Source: Deltaproteobacteria bacterium (GTDB lineage Bacteria > Desulfobacterota > Syntrophia > Syntrophales > UBA5619). Taken from it: a DNA stretch of 24,370 bases. The position numbers and the translations under genes were made by a program. Below the pieces are notes generated by a model. The model was not told where the DNA came from, did no database searches, and saw only the letters and a program-made list of their open reading frames with translations. Location: the NCBI GenBank assembly GCA_026388345.1, contig JAPLJY010000037.1:1-24370 (forward strand), given 5' to 3'. Positions within the stretch are counted from its first letter, which is position 1. The number at the start of each line of letters is the position of its first letter. Below, one piece after another: positions 6,724-13,486 of this stretch.

Positions 6724-7755
6724 TCAGTTCAATTTTCTTGGACCTGAAAAATATAGGCTTGGAACATGGCATTTCATAATATTAAAGGGTGACGGAATAG
6801 TTCTTAGTTTCTGGATATTATAAGGATTTGGGAAAACATACGGTTCGAAAATGTTTTCTAACATATCCGTACCGGACTCAAAAACAAAGAGCATATCAGT
6901 GTTGGTAAAAACGCGTTTGCTCCATATCCCATCGTCTGAAAGCCGTTCATAAAAAGGCCCACTCGCGGCTGATTCAAAAACCTCAGTTCCGTAAAGGACT
7001 TGCTGCAATGTATCAAGTGATAGTAATATATTAAAATCATAGGTCATTACGACAAAGTTGAATATATTATCATCACTCACCGGGGATTGCTTATTTGCCT
7101 GCTTAATCTTTTGCCGGAATTGTTCTCGAATTCGATCGCTGTTTACTTCTGACAATAATCCATCATGAGTACCGCCGATATGTTCAACGCCAATAGATCC
7201 TTCTCCTTTACTCACATATAAAACCCTTACCCAAGCATAACAGTCATCTCCAATCATGAAAGAATCTTTCTCACCGTTTCTAAGCTCCGCCGCCCTAGAA
7301 GAAATCCAGTCAATGGCATTATTCTGCTCTTTTTGCTCTAAATTATCAGATAACCATATTTCTATTACATTGCTTGTTAACGGAGTAATTCTGTTATTGA
7401 TTTCACTGATGATTTTTTTCTTGGTTGTTTCATTTAGTACTTGCATCAGTGTTTTCACTTCGGCATGGAAAAGTTTACCGTCGAGATGGAATCTAAAGTC
7501 GGGTGATGGAAGAATATCAGGAGGTTCGTATTCTATGTCCGTGGCACCATTGATTGAGAGGAACCACCTGCATATGAAAATCTCGAAGAGGAATGGTCTT
7601 AAAGTGTAACCATTTCGGTTGGATAAAAAATTTTCTACAAGTTTCCTAAATCCTTTATTTGCCAAGTCGATAAGTTGTAAATTTAGGAGATCGGCTCTTT
7701 CCAGTATACCCGGAAAATCGGCGGCGATTTGTTTTATTCTTGCGTTATACGGCAT
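6724..7755 (-). CDS. Putative PD-(D/E)XK nuclease-like protein, partner of the SIR2 gene
   Basis: A 343-residue protein that I do not recognise as a named family. Around residues 52-105 it has the order of a PD-(D/E)XK nuclease core: RPFLFEIFICRWF with Glu58 on the first helix, then SPDFRF with Pro85-Asp86, a short turn, and FHAEVKTL with Glu99-x-Lys101. A later REQFRQKIKQANKQ helix (210-223) could be the helix that follows the core in this fold. The rest (230-343) has no recognised domain. If real, it would be a Mg2+-dependent nuclease or a degenerate DNA/RNA-binding sensor. ATG 7755 was chosen because an in-frame stop lies 14 codons upstream; the Shine-Dalgarno is weak (AGAGAA). AT-rich codon use is shared with the SIR2 gene 49 bases downstream. 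The nuclease call is by eye. Confidence 0.6.
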   Translation of the reverse strand: MPYNARIKQIAADFPGILERADLLNLQLIDLANKGFRKLVENFLSNRNGYTLRPFLFEIFICRWFLSINGATDIEYEPPDILPSPDFRFHLDGKLFHAEVKTLMQVLNETTKKKIISEINNRITPLTSNVIEIWLSDNLEQKEQNNAIDWISSRAAELRNGEKDSFMIGDDCYAWVRVLYVSKGEGSIGVEHIGGTHDGLLSEVNSDRIREQFRQKIKQANKQSPVSDDNIFNFVVMTYDFNILLSLDTLQQVLYGTEVFESAASGPFYERLSDDGIWSKRVFTNTDMLFVFESGTDMLENIFEPYVFPNPYNIQKLRTIPSPFNIMKCHVPSLYFSGPRKLN

Positions 7756-7916
7756 TTGGCTATGTTCTCTAACGTGTAGATTGGCTTCTGCTTTTCAAAT
7801 TCATTTGCATCGCCGTGGTTAACGCATACCCTATTGATTTCAACATGAAAGGGCGCACTCCTCTCAAGATTACCGAATGCTCTCTTTCAGGAGGAAGAAG
7901 CTGCCAACATGGGCGT

Positions 7917-8453
7917 TCACAGTCGGCGCGGCTTTGTGCCGTACCGTACTACACCGTGTTCGGCATCCGCTTCTTCGTCTTTTTCCGGAAGAATCGTTGA
8001 CAAGTCATTCTCAACGTCAAGACCATATCGAACCGCCATCTGCGCGATGTGGATTCCGAACTCACCTCGCATTTGCCCGAGTGCGTCCATGAACACCCAG
8101 CTTGCCCAGTGGCCGTGCCGGTTCGCAAAGGGAATCACCTCCCGATCTTTCTCCTGCACGCAAGTCAGAAACTTGCGGCACGCGGCGCGCATTTCCCGCA
8201 GGTGTGCCCTCAGAGCATCGGATAGGTGTGCACCACCAAGTTCTGCCGTCAGGAAGTGCCGAATCTCAATGACTGATTGTACACAATGATCCGGAATCTC
8301 GACCTCACTTGGAACATATAGAACACGGCGGTCTTCAAGGGCGGTTATGACTCGTCTCGCGATCACGACTTCGGATTCGGGGGGATTCCATGAGGCGCCA
8401 AAGATCGGACAACTGATACCCGTTAGTCTCAACGCAATCTCTTTGAACTTCAT
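7917..8453 (-). CDS. DUF6650-like protein carried as an integron cassette gene
   Basis: A 178-residue soluble protein beginning MKFKEIALRLTGISCPIFG, then SWNPPESEVVIARRVITALE (21-40), EDRRVLYVPSEVEIPDHCVQS (41-60) and EMRAACRKFL (108-117). This matches my memory of the DUF6650 family, small proteins of unknown function often found in gene cassettes and accessory regions; no catalytic motif is evident. ATG 8453 has AGGAG 13 bases upstream and AAGGA directly in front. It starts 14 bases after the R' end of an attC-like site (8467-8526), as expected for a cassette, and has no promoter of its own. No second attC could be recognised after its stop, so this may be the last, partly decayed cassette of the array. 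Confidence 0.68.
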   Translation of the reverse strand: MKFKEIALRLTGISCPIFGASWNPPESEVVIARRVITALEDRRVLYVPSEVEIPDHCVQSVIEIRHFLTAELGGAHLSDALRAHLREMRAACRKFLTCVQEKDREVIPFANRHGHWASWVFMDALGQMRGEFGIHIAQMAVRYGLDVENDLSTILPEKDEEADAEHGVVRYGTKPRRL

Positions 8454-8466
8454 TCCTTTATCTCCT

Positions 8467-8526
8467 GCCCGAACGAGAGCGTTGAGGCGCGCGGTTAACC
8501 GCTGCGCCTCCGACGCTTGGTTAGGT
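8467..8526 (-). other. attC: Integron attC site (between the GIY-YIG and DUF6650 cassettes)
   Basis: Read on the minus strand: R'' box ACCTAAC (8526-8520), L'' GCGTCG, then a hairpin with arms GAGGCGC and GCGCCTC around the palindrome GCGGTTAACCGC, L' AACGC, and a diverged R' box GTTCGGGC (8474-8467). The total is 60 bases with one-sided unpaired bases, the layout of attC sites. The stop codon TAA of the GIY-YIG gene lies inside the R'' box, a common cassette feature. R' departs from GTTRRRY at two positions. Confidence 0.68.
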
Positions 8527-9324
8527 AATCAGCTCCCTAATCAGGATTCCAAATTGTTCTTCAAGAAACGCCACCGTTTCGGGCTGCCCATCAAGAGAGG
8601 CTCGTACATGTGTTGTCGTGTATAGCTTGGGCGTTGATCTCCATTTTGCCTCTTCCCTTGGGACTGTCTTCAACCAATCCACAATGCAGACGTATTCCGA
8701 CAGATCGTTACTGTCACTGTGGTCGTTCATGTTTTTGCAACGAAGTCGCAGATCAAGCAATGGCCTACCCTCAATCCGAGCATCGCGAATCATCTGTGCT
8801 TTTCTCGTGATTCGGCCAATACCAACGAAGCCACGTTTCTTGAGATAGGCAGCGAAGACGTCTCCGGGATTGAATCCAAGCATGGCATCTCGCCACCTGG
8901 TGCCTTGGCCAGCGGAGATAAATCCGAACTCGATGTAGTCTTCCCAGGTCCTATGAGGACCTTCCCCCACATTGTAGTAGTAAAGACCGTTTCGAAAGTC
9001 GAATCCCGACAATTCCTTGTGGAGTGTATTGTGAGGACGAAACTTATCGGCGAAGTGACCCGATGAAATGTTGGTCGTCCATTTACCCAGTTTCCACAAC
9101 AGAGTCTTCTCAATCAGTAAGGCTTCGTTCTCGGTGAGGTTGCGGGAAATTACCCGGATGATAGGAGATAAACCCTCTCGTTTGATACTTGCAATACGCT
9201 TTGCCTTGGCCGAGTCCGAAGTGTCCTTGAGGTGAGCGTCCTTACGCGATCCCGTACCTTTGCCGTAGTAAAATTCTTCGTAGTTGCGAGGGTCAATGTA
9301 AACGTACACATAGAAATCGCTCAT
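8521..9324 (-). CDS. GIY-YIG nuclease fused to a PUA/EVE-like domain (integron cassette gene)
   Basis: A 267-residue protein. Residues 4-75 look like a GIY-YIG nuclease: FYVYVYIDP and EFYYGKGTGSRKDAH give the two strands, the KAKRIASIKREG helix supplies an arginine, and NEALLIEKTLLWKLG supplies a glutamate. Residues about 125-225 look like a PUA-superfamily (EVE) fold: RTWEDYIEFGFISAG, GDVFAAYLKKRGFVGIGRI (154-172), and YVCIVDWLKTV (211-221). EVE domains read modified bases, so a modification-dependent nuclease is a plausible role; that is inference. The frame is open to 9354, but ATG 9324 is preferred: it follows GTTAGGC and an AGAGG ribosome-binding site and gives the GIY-YIG start MSDFYVYVY. 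The stop lies inside the downstream attC. No promoter is visible, as in cassettes. Confidence 0.75.
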   Translation of the reverse strand: MSDFYVYVYIDPRNYEEFYYGKGTGSRKDAHLKDTSDSAKAKRIASIKREGLSPIIRVISRNLTENEALLIEKTLLWKLGKWTTNISSGHFADKFRPHNTLHKELSGFDFRNGLYYYNVGEGPHRTWEDYIEFGFISAGQGTRWRDAMLGFNPGDVFAAYLKKRGFVGIGRITRKAQMIRDARIEGRPLLDLRLRCKNMNDHSDSNDLSEYVCIVDWLKTVPREEAKWRSTPKLYTTTHVRASLDGQPETVAFLEEQFGILIRELIT

Positions 9325-9335
9325 ATTTACCTCTT

Positions 9336-9409
9336 GCCTAACACCGGGCATCACTGCAAATCAGTTCATCCGTACCACGCGGATGATGTTATCGTCGGTG
9401 CCGTTGAGC
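9336..9409 (-). other. attC: Integron attC site (upstream end of the GIY-YIG cassette)
   Basis: Minus strand: R'' box GCTCAAC (9409-9403, fits RYYYAAC), then CACCG, an inner hairpin TCATCCG/CGGATGA with a seven-base loop (9366-9386), then CGGTG and the R' box GTTAGGC (9342-9336, fits GTTRRRY). Length 74 bases. The R' box is followed after 11 bases by the ATG of the GIY-YIG gene. This is attached to the previous cassette, of which only about 115 unrecognised bases (9410-9526) remain before the ParB stop. Confidence 0.68.
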
Positions 9410-9526
9410 GCCATCCGGCAGGTCGGTCACATCCCGAAAACGCCCCTATCTCGAAGTCATATCGGTGCACTGATACGACTTATCTATACGATGTCATTAA
9501 GAGTCTACCGACAGCTCCGATCATTT

Positions 9527-10330
9527 TCAAGTCGGTTTTTTCTTGTTTTTCACCGCCCGGGTGATGGCCGCTTCGAGGGTATCTTTCATGGAGGTCATGG
9601 TCTCGATGAGCATGGCCCGGTCCTCCGCGGAGAAGTCGGGAAATTCCAGGTCGCCGATTTTACTCGCCATCATGGCGATGCTGTTGACGATGGCCTCCGC
9701 CCTGGTCCGCTTCCGTTGTGTCGGAGCAGCGGCATCCGCGGTCTCCTTGGCGGCGGCTTTGGCCTGCTGATCCCGGTATTTCCTGAACTGGGTCAGCATA
9801 CTCCGCTCCTGCTTCTTCCGGGCAATCACGACGAGAACGTTCTTCGGAACGGCGGGGTCCTGGCGGCATTCGTCCCGGATCTCCTTGGGTAGCCTGTTGA
9901 GGGAGAGGGACTCCGAGATGGTAGGCTGGGATTTGCCGATGATGGTCGCCAGTTGATCCTGCTGGTAGGCGTGGTCGTCCATGAGGCGCTGGAGGGCCTC
10001 GGCCTCCTCCACGGGGTTGAGGTCCTGGCGGAGGAGGTTCTCCACGAGGGCAATCTCGGCATAGTTTGCGCCGTCGATGAAGACGGCCGGGACTGTGGCA
10101 AGACCCGCCTTGCGCGCCGCGGCGCAGCGCCTCTCGCCGGCAACGGTGTAGACAAGGCCCGTCGCCGGGTCCTGCCGGCAGACGACGGGCTGGATGATCC
10201 CCATCTGGCTGACCGAGGCGGTCAGCTCCTCGAGGGCCACGGGGTCCATGTACTTGCGGGGTTGCGTGGGGTCGGGCTGAAGCTCGGCCAGGGGTACCAT
10301 GTAGAGTTGATTTTTAACGTACGTCGCCAT
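9527..10330 (-). CDS. ParB/Spo0J-like partition protein, stand-alone
   Basis: A 267-residue ParB-family protein. The N-terminal domain has LQPDPTQPRK (17-26), GIIQPVV (44-50), AGERRCAAARKAG (64-76, the CTP-binding box) and ENLLRQDLNPVEEA (97-110). A helix-turn-helix follows (about 122-148, QLATIIGKSQPTISESL). The C-terminal region is lysine- and alanine-rich. Canonical ParB proteins clamp on parS DNA and segregate replicons with ParA. Here no ParA is adjacent, so a role in segregation is unproven; stand-alone homologues also act as regulators or in mobile elements. The frame is open to 10495, but ATG 10330 has a strong AAGGAGG about nine bases upstream and gives MATYVKNQLYMVPL. Base composition resembles the chromosomal backbone, and the gene lies right beside the cassette array. 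Confidence 0.87.
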   Translation of the reverse strand: MATYVKNQLYMVPLAELQPDPTQPRKYMDPVALEELTASVSQMGIIQPVVCRQDPATGLVYTVAGERRCAAARKAGLATVPAVFIDGANYAEIALVENLLRQDLNPVEEAEALQRLMDDHAYQQDQLATIIGKSQPTISESLSLNRLPKEIRDECRQDPAVPKNVLVVIARKKQERSMLTQFRKYRDQQAKAAAKETADAAAPTQRKRTRAEAIVNSIAMMASKIGDLEFPDFSAEDRAMLIETMTSMKDTLEAAITRAVKNKKKPT

Positions 10331-10745
10331 GATCAGTTCCTCCTTTCCAAAATGAAAGAAAAACCTGTTGAAGACGCGGCCGGCCGGCGCCGGGCGTCTG
10401 CCCTGCGCTGCGATCCGGATTCCGGTATCAACTTTAAGCCCCGAAGGGCGCGGCGACAAAGGATGTGAGCGAACACGTACAGAGGCGGCGTGCAAACACT
10501 GGAGATTTCAGGTTGGTTCGTTTGAAAGACGATACCGAAAAACCGGGAGGATATCAAGAAAAACTTCCATGCCTGCCCTGCGGGAGAGAAACGAGGGTAT
10601 GGAGAAAACATCGGAACCGCGGAGCGGTTTTGTGTTATAAACGCGGGACCGGCGGTATCCCGTATTTTCAGTACGAAAGAGGCGATGGCCTGTTCCGGGA
10701 GACTTATCCGAAGAACGAAATCGGCAAACCCTGAGGGGCGCAATC
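10331..10745. other. Gene-free stretch between ParB and the glycosyltransferase
   Basis: The region is 415 bases long between divergent genes. It holds the ParB ribosome-binding site at its left end and the GAGGGG site of the glycosyltransferase at 10733-10738. Open frames (for example 10465-10734 plus and 10333-10743 minus) overlap, have unusual composition and no recognisable domain, so I do not call them. Small hairpins occur (GCCC-CGAA-GGGC near 10440; AACCGC-GGA-GCGGTT near 10616-10630), without a clear terminator or promoter consensus. Confidence 0.4.
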
Positions 10746-11441
10746 TTGACGAACCGCGAATGCCGCATCTCCGTGATCATCCCTGTGTTCCGCGAACAGG
10801 CCGTGATCAACGAAACGATCGAATCCGTCCGCCGTCTGAGGGGCGGGGACGCTGCTGAGATCATCGTGGTCGATGGACAGGCGGAAGGGGAAACCTTTGC
10901 CGCGATACGGGACGCCGCCGTGCGGAAGGTTCCCTCCGAAAAAGGCCGGGGCGGACAGCTCAACCGGGGCACGGCCGTGGCCGCCGGCGATGTTCTGCTC
11001 TTCCTCCATGCCGACACCGTTCTGCCACCCGCCGCTTTCGAAAGGATCGCCGAAGCGATGCGGGATGAGGGCTGCGCCGGCGGCGCCTTCGATCTGCGCA
11101 TCGATTCCCCGGGGGCGGGCTTCCGGGTGATCGAAACGGTTGCCAACTTGCGCTCGCGCCTGACGAGAATCCCCTACGGCGACCAGGCGATCTTCATCCG
11201 GGCCTCCTGTTTTCGGACCCTCGGAGGGTTCAAGGAGATCCCGATCATGGAGGACGTGGACCTCATGCGGCGGATCAAACGGAATGGGGGGAGGATCGTC
11301 ATTTTCCGGGAGCCGGTGACCACCTCGGCGCGCCGCTGGGAAAAAGAGGGGCTGGTGTTCGGCACGCTGCGAAACTGGTTTCTGATGGCCCTCTATCTCT
11401 GCGGCGTCGCGCCGGAGCGGCTCGCCCGGTTTTATCGATAG
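10746..11441 (+). CDS. TIGR04283-family ('arsenosugar biosynthesis') glycosyltransferase
   Basis: A 231-residue GT-A fold family 2 glycosyltransferase. Motifs: SVIIPVFRE (9-17), IIVVDG (39-44), GRGGQLNRG (67-75), LHADT (87-91, the metal/nucleotide-sugar site), PYGDQ (143-147) and IMEDVDLMRRI (167-177). The GRGGQLN and PYGDQ/EDVDL signature is that of TIGR04283, annotated as arsenosugar biosynthesis because members cluster with ArsM/ArsS in some genomes; neither of those genes is present here, so the real acceptor is open. The start is a TTG with GAGGGG eight bases upstream; no in-frame ATG gives the conserved N-terminus. The gene runs convergently with TVP38 (28 bases apart), and its usual partner, TIGR04282, lies 3.3 kb downstream on the same strand. 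Confidence 0.87.
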   Translation: MTNRECRISVIIPVFREQAVINETIESVRRLRGGDAAEIIVVDGQAEGETFAAIRDAAVRKVPSEKGRGGQLNRGTAVAAGDVLLFLHADTVLPPAAFERIAEAMRDEGCAGGAFDLRIDSPGAGFRVIETVANLRSRLTRIPYGDQAIFIRASCFRTLGGFKEIPIMEDVDLMRRIKRNGGRIVIFREPVTTSARRWEKEGLVFGTLRNWFLMALYLCGVAPERLARFYR

Positions 11442-11469
11442 CGCCTCTGCTTTAATCCCCATCCCCGCC

Positions 11470-12186
11470 TCAGGGCAGACCGGGACCGCCGTCCTCCGGT
11501 TTACGCCCCCGGAGACGGCGCCTGGCCATGTTCACCAGAAAAATCAGGATTACCGCCGCTGCGGCGGCCACCGCGATGAGCGGCCAGGGAATCCGCCCCG
11601 GGGAGAGACCGCTGACAACGGCATCGACGCCGACCACGTAGAGAACCGTTCCGGGAAGCATGCAGAGCCAGGACCAGAGGAGATAGGTCCGGAAGGGAAT
11701 CGCGGTCAGGCCGAAGCCGTAATTGAGAAGATTGAAGGGAAAAATGGGGACGAGACGGGTGATGGCCACCACGACCGCCCCGTGTTCTTTCGTCATGCGG
11801 TCCAGTTTCCGGAAGGTTTCATTGCCGGAGAACCGCCGGACCATCCTCTCCCGGGCGGCGTATCGGGCGACCAGAAAGGCGAGACCCGCCCCCGCCGTGG
11901 AGGCGATGCTGACCAGGATCACGCCGGTCACCGATCCGAAGAGGGCCGCCCCGGTGATGGTAAAGGGGAGAGCCGGCAGGGCCGCGACCACCGCAATGAT
12001 ATACACCAGAATGAATACCAGCGGCGCCAGCGAACCAACCCCCCGAATCCATTCCTTCAGATCGCCCAGCCGCTCTGCGACCCCCAGAAAGCGCAACAGC
12101 ACAACGGCGGAAACGACGACAGCGATCAGCAGGACCGGCCGCCAAATCCCCGATTTTTTCGCCGCTTCGGAGGGATTTTCTTCCAT
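11470..12186 (-). CDS. TVP38/TMEM64-family (DedA superfamily) inner-membrane protein
   Basis: A 238-residue protein with five to six hydrophobic helices. The SNARE-associated/VTT domain is visible: LPFTITGAALFGSVTGVI (73-90), STAGAGLAFLVARYAARE (95-112) and TRLVPIFPFNLLNYGFGLT (142-160), with the arginine/proline re-entrant motif of the superfamily. These proteins act as membrane-lipid or small-solute transport/scramblase-like proteins; the bacterial role is not settled. The C-terminus is basic (RRRLRGRK), probably cytoplasmic. ATG 12186 has GAAGGGG about ten bases upstream. Members are often found near merA-like flavoproteins and TIGR04282/TIGR04283 glycosyltransferases, and all of these are present here within 7 kb. 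Confidence 0.9.
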   Translation of the reverse strand: MEENPSEAAKKSGIWRPVLLIAVVVSAVVLLRFLGVAERLGDLKEWIRGVGSLAPLVFILVYIIAVVAALPALPFTITGAALFGSVTGVILVSIASTAGAGLAFLVARYAARERMVRRFSGNETFRKLDRMTKEHGAVVVAITRLVPIFPFNLLNYGFGLTAIPFRTYLLWSWLCMLPGTVLYVVGVDAVVSGLSPGRIPWPLIAVAAAAAVILIFLVNMARRRLRGRKPEDGGPGLP

Positions 12187-12315
12187 GTCACACCCCTTCT
12201 CTTCAATGCGCCCTTGCGTGATCCGTAAGTTCTAATCTAACAGATCCGCAAGCCGCAAGGGAAGACGTTTTATGCAACCCCCTCTTTTTTCCGGATAGGG
12301 GGATGTCGGATCATT

Positions 12316-12376
12316 CCTTTGAAAGATATCCTCCTTTGAAAGAACGATTGACAAATCTCCCTTCCTTACCTATCAT
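12316..12376 (+). promoter_or_regulatory. Promoter and direct repeats upstream of the AbrB-PIN module
   Basis: TTGACA (12348-12353), 17 bases, TATCAT (12371-12376). Two perfect 11-bp direct repeats CCTTTGAAAGA (12316-12326 and 12333-12343) lie just upstream of the -35. They are possible operator half-sites for the AbrB-type antitoxin or its complex with the toxin, since such modules repress themselves. The antitoxin ATG is at 12410, preceded by GTGAGG. Confidence 0.6.
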
Positions 12377-12409
12377 CCAAAGTAAGAAATAAATAGTGAG
12401 GTTTGATTT

Positions 12410-12655
12410 ATGCTATCAACGGTTACCACCAAGGGTCAGGTAACAATCCCCAAGCCGATCCGGGACGCGCTGGGAATCGGCCCCAACGACCGGATCGCCT
12501 TCATCCGGGAAGGCGATAGGGTTCTCCTTCAACCCCTCCGGACGCTGAAGGCCTTCCGGGGCGCAATAAAAGCGAAGAGTTCAGAAACTTTCGACGAAGA
12601 GCGGTCCCGGGCCAAAAACGCCGTCGCCGAAAGGGTCAAAGGGGAAAGCGAATGA
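12410..12655 (+). CDS. vapB: AbrB/MazE-type antitoxin (VapB-like)
   Basis: An 81-residue protein with a swapped-hairpin AbrB/SpoVT DNA-binding domain: TVTTKGQVTIPKPIRDALGI (4-23), NDRIAFIREGDRVLLQP (26-42). The C-terminal tail, rich in charged residues (43-81), is the part expected to wrap around and neutralise the toxin. It probably represses its own operon. Its stop TGA overlaps the toxin ATG in an ATGA junction (12652-12655), so the two are translationally coupled. Start supported by GAGG ten bases upstream. Confidence 0.92.
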   Translation: MLSTVTTKGQVTIPKPIRDALGIGPNDRIAFIREGDRVLLQPLRTLKAFRGAIKAKSSETFDEERSRAKNAVAERVKGESE

Positions 12656-13062
12656 AGAGCTGCTTCGTCGATACCAATCTCTTCGTTCGCTACCTCACCG
12701 ATGACGATACGGAAAAGGCCGACCGCGTGGAGGCGCTGTTGGGCGAGGCGTCCGAAGGAAGGGTGCGGCTCGTCACGGCTGATTTGGTGCTTGTGGAACT
12801 CATCTGGGTTCTGGAATCGTCATACGATTTGAAACCTGGAGGGATCGCCCCCATGATCCGTTCCATCCTGGCGACGCCGGGAATGGAGGTGATCAACGGC
12901 GCCCTCCTGGCCAGGGCGCTGGATCATTATGAGGGCAAGAGCGTGGACATCGTTGACGGCTATATCGCCGCCCTGATGGAAAAGCTGAACATCACCGACG
13001 TCTATTCCTTCGACCGGAAGCACCTCTCGCGCCTGAAAAGCCTGAAACGGATCGAACCGTGA
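12652..13062 (+). CDS. vapC: PIN-domain toxin ribonuclease (VapC-like)
   Basis: A 136-residue PIN-domain protein, full length for VapC. Acidic residues expected to bind Mg2+ are Asp7 (FVDTN), Glu49 (LVELIW), Asp99/Asp102 (SVDIVDGYIA) and Asp121 (YSFDRKHL). VapC toxins cleave tRNA or rRNA and stop translation when the antitoxin is degraded; the target here is unknown. It is encoded directly after and overlapping its AbrB-type antitoxin. About 25 bases after the stop is a strong GC hairpin (13088-13107). Confidence 0.92.
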   Translation: MKSCFVDTNLFVRYLTDDDTEKADRVEALLGEASEGRVRLVTADLVLVELIWVLESSYDLKPGGIAPMIRSILATPGMEVINGALLARALDHYEGKSVDIVDGYIAALMEKLNITDVYSFDRKHLSRLKSLKRIEP

Positions 13063-13087
13063 GGATCAATCCCGTGACCGAACGCCT

Positions 13088-13107
13088 GTCCGCCGGACCC
13101 GGCGGAC
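13088..13107. repeat. GC-rich hairpin after the VapC gene
   Basis: A perfect inverted repeat GTCCGCCG-GACC-CGGCGGAC. There is no T-run directly after it (a T6 tract follows only 35 bases later near 13143), so it is not a standard intrinsic terminator. It may stall transcription or protect the 3' end. Confidence 0.45.
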
Positions 13108-13164
13108 GGCAGCCACTCTGATCTACCCCGGTTCACCCGGAATTTTTTCTTTGATCTCTGCTGT

Positions 13165-13215
13165 TGGTCTTTCCTGCTGGTCTTTCCTTGACAACTTGTC
13201 ACGATGTGCTATCAT
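13165..13215 (+). promoter_or_regulatory. Promoter, tandem repeat and palindrome upstream of the Phd-PIN module
   Basis: TTGACA (13188-13193), 16 bases, TATCAT (13210-13215). The -35 is embedded in the palindrome TGACAA-C-TTGTCA (13189-13201), a likely antitoxin operator. Directly upstream are two copies of TGGTCTTTCCT (13165-13175 and 13178-13188) at a 13-bp period. The ribosome-binding site is GGGAGG before the ATG at 13244. Confidence 0.6.
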
Positions 13216-13243
13216 TCCAATCATCATGGGAGGTTAAAGGCGC

Positions 13244-13486
13244 ATGCAGAATGTCACGATCGGCGAATTCAAGGCCCGCTTTTCCGATCTCCTGAACCTG
13301 GTGAAACAGGGGGAAGAGATCGTGATCAGCTATGGCCGCAGAAAGGAAAAGGTGGCCGTCGTTATCCCTTACCGGCATGAGGGCAACGGAAAGGAGGCAC
13401 GGAATATCGGCATCCTGAAAGGGAAAGGGGCATATGAAATCAAGGACGGCTTCAAGATGACGGAGGAGGAATTTCTGTCCCGATGA
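13244..13486 (+). CDS. Phd/YefM-family antitoxin
   Basis: An 80-residue protein with the Phd/YefM N-terminal fold: VTIGEFKARFSDLLNLVKQGEEIVISY (4-30) and KVAVVIPY (36-43). The C-terminal part (50-80) ends KMTEEEFLSR and should bind the toxin. It would repress its own promoter through the palindrome at 13189-13201. The stop overlaps the toxin start (ATGA, 13483-13486). GGGAGG precedes the ATG by about twelve bases. Confidence 0.9.
   Translation: MQNVTIGEFKARFSDLLNLVKQGEEIVISYGRRKEKVAVVIPYRHEGNGKEARNIGILKGKGAYEIKDGFKMTEEEFLSR

Noticed and set aside
9325..9354. Upstream extension of the GIY-YIG gene to ATG 9354
   Set aside because: The extension runs through the attC R' box; ATG 9324 has a ribosome-binding site and gives the family N-terminus.
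10465..10734. 89-codon plus frame before the TIGR04283 gene
   Set aside because: No recognisable domain, no good start, and an overlapping minus frame of similar length; left as non-coding.
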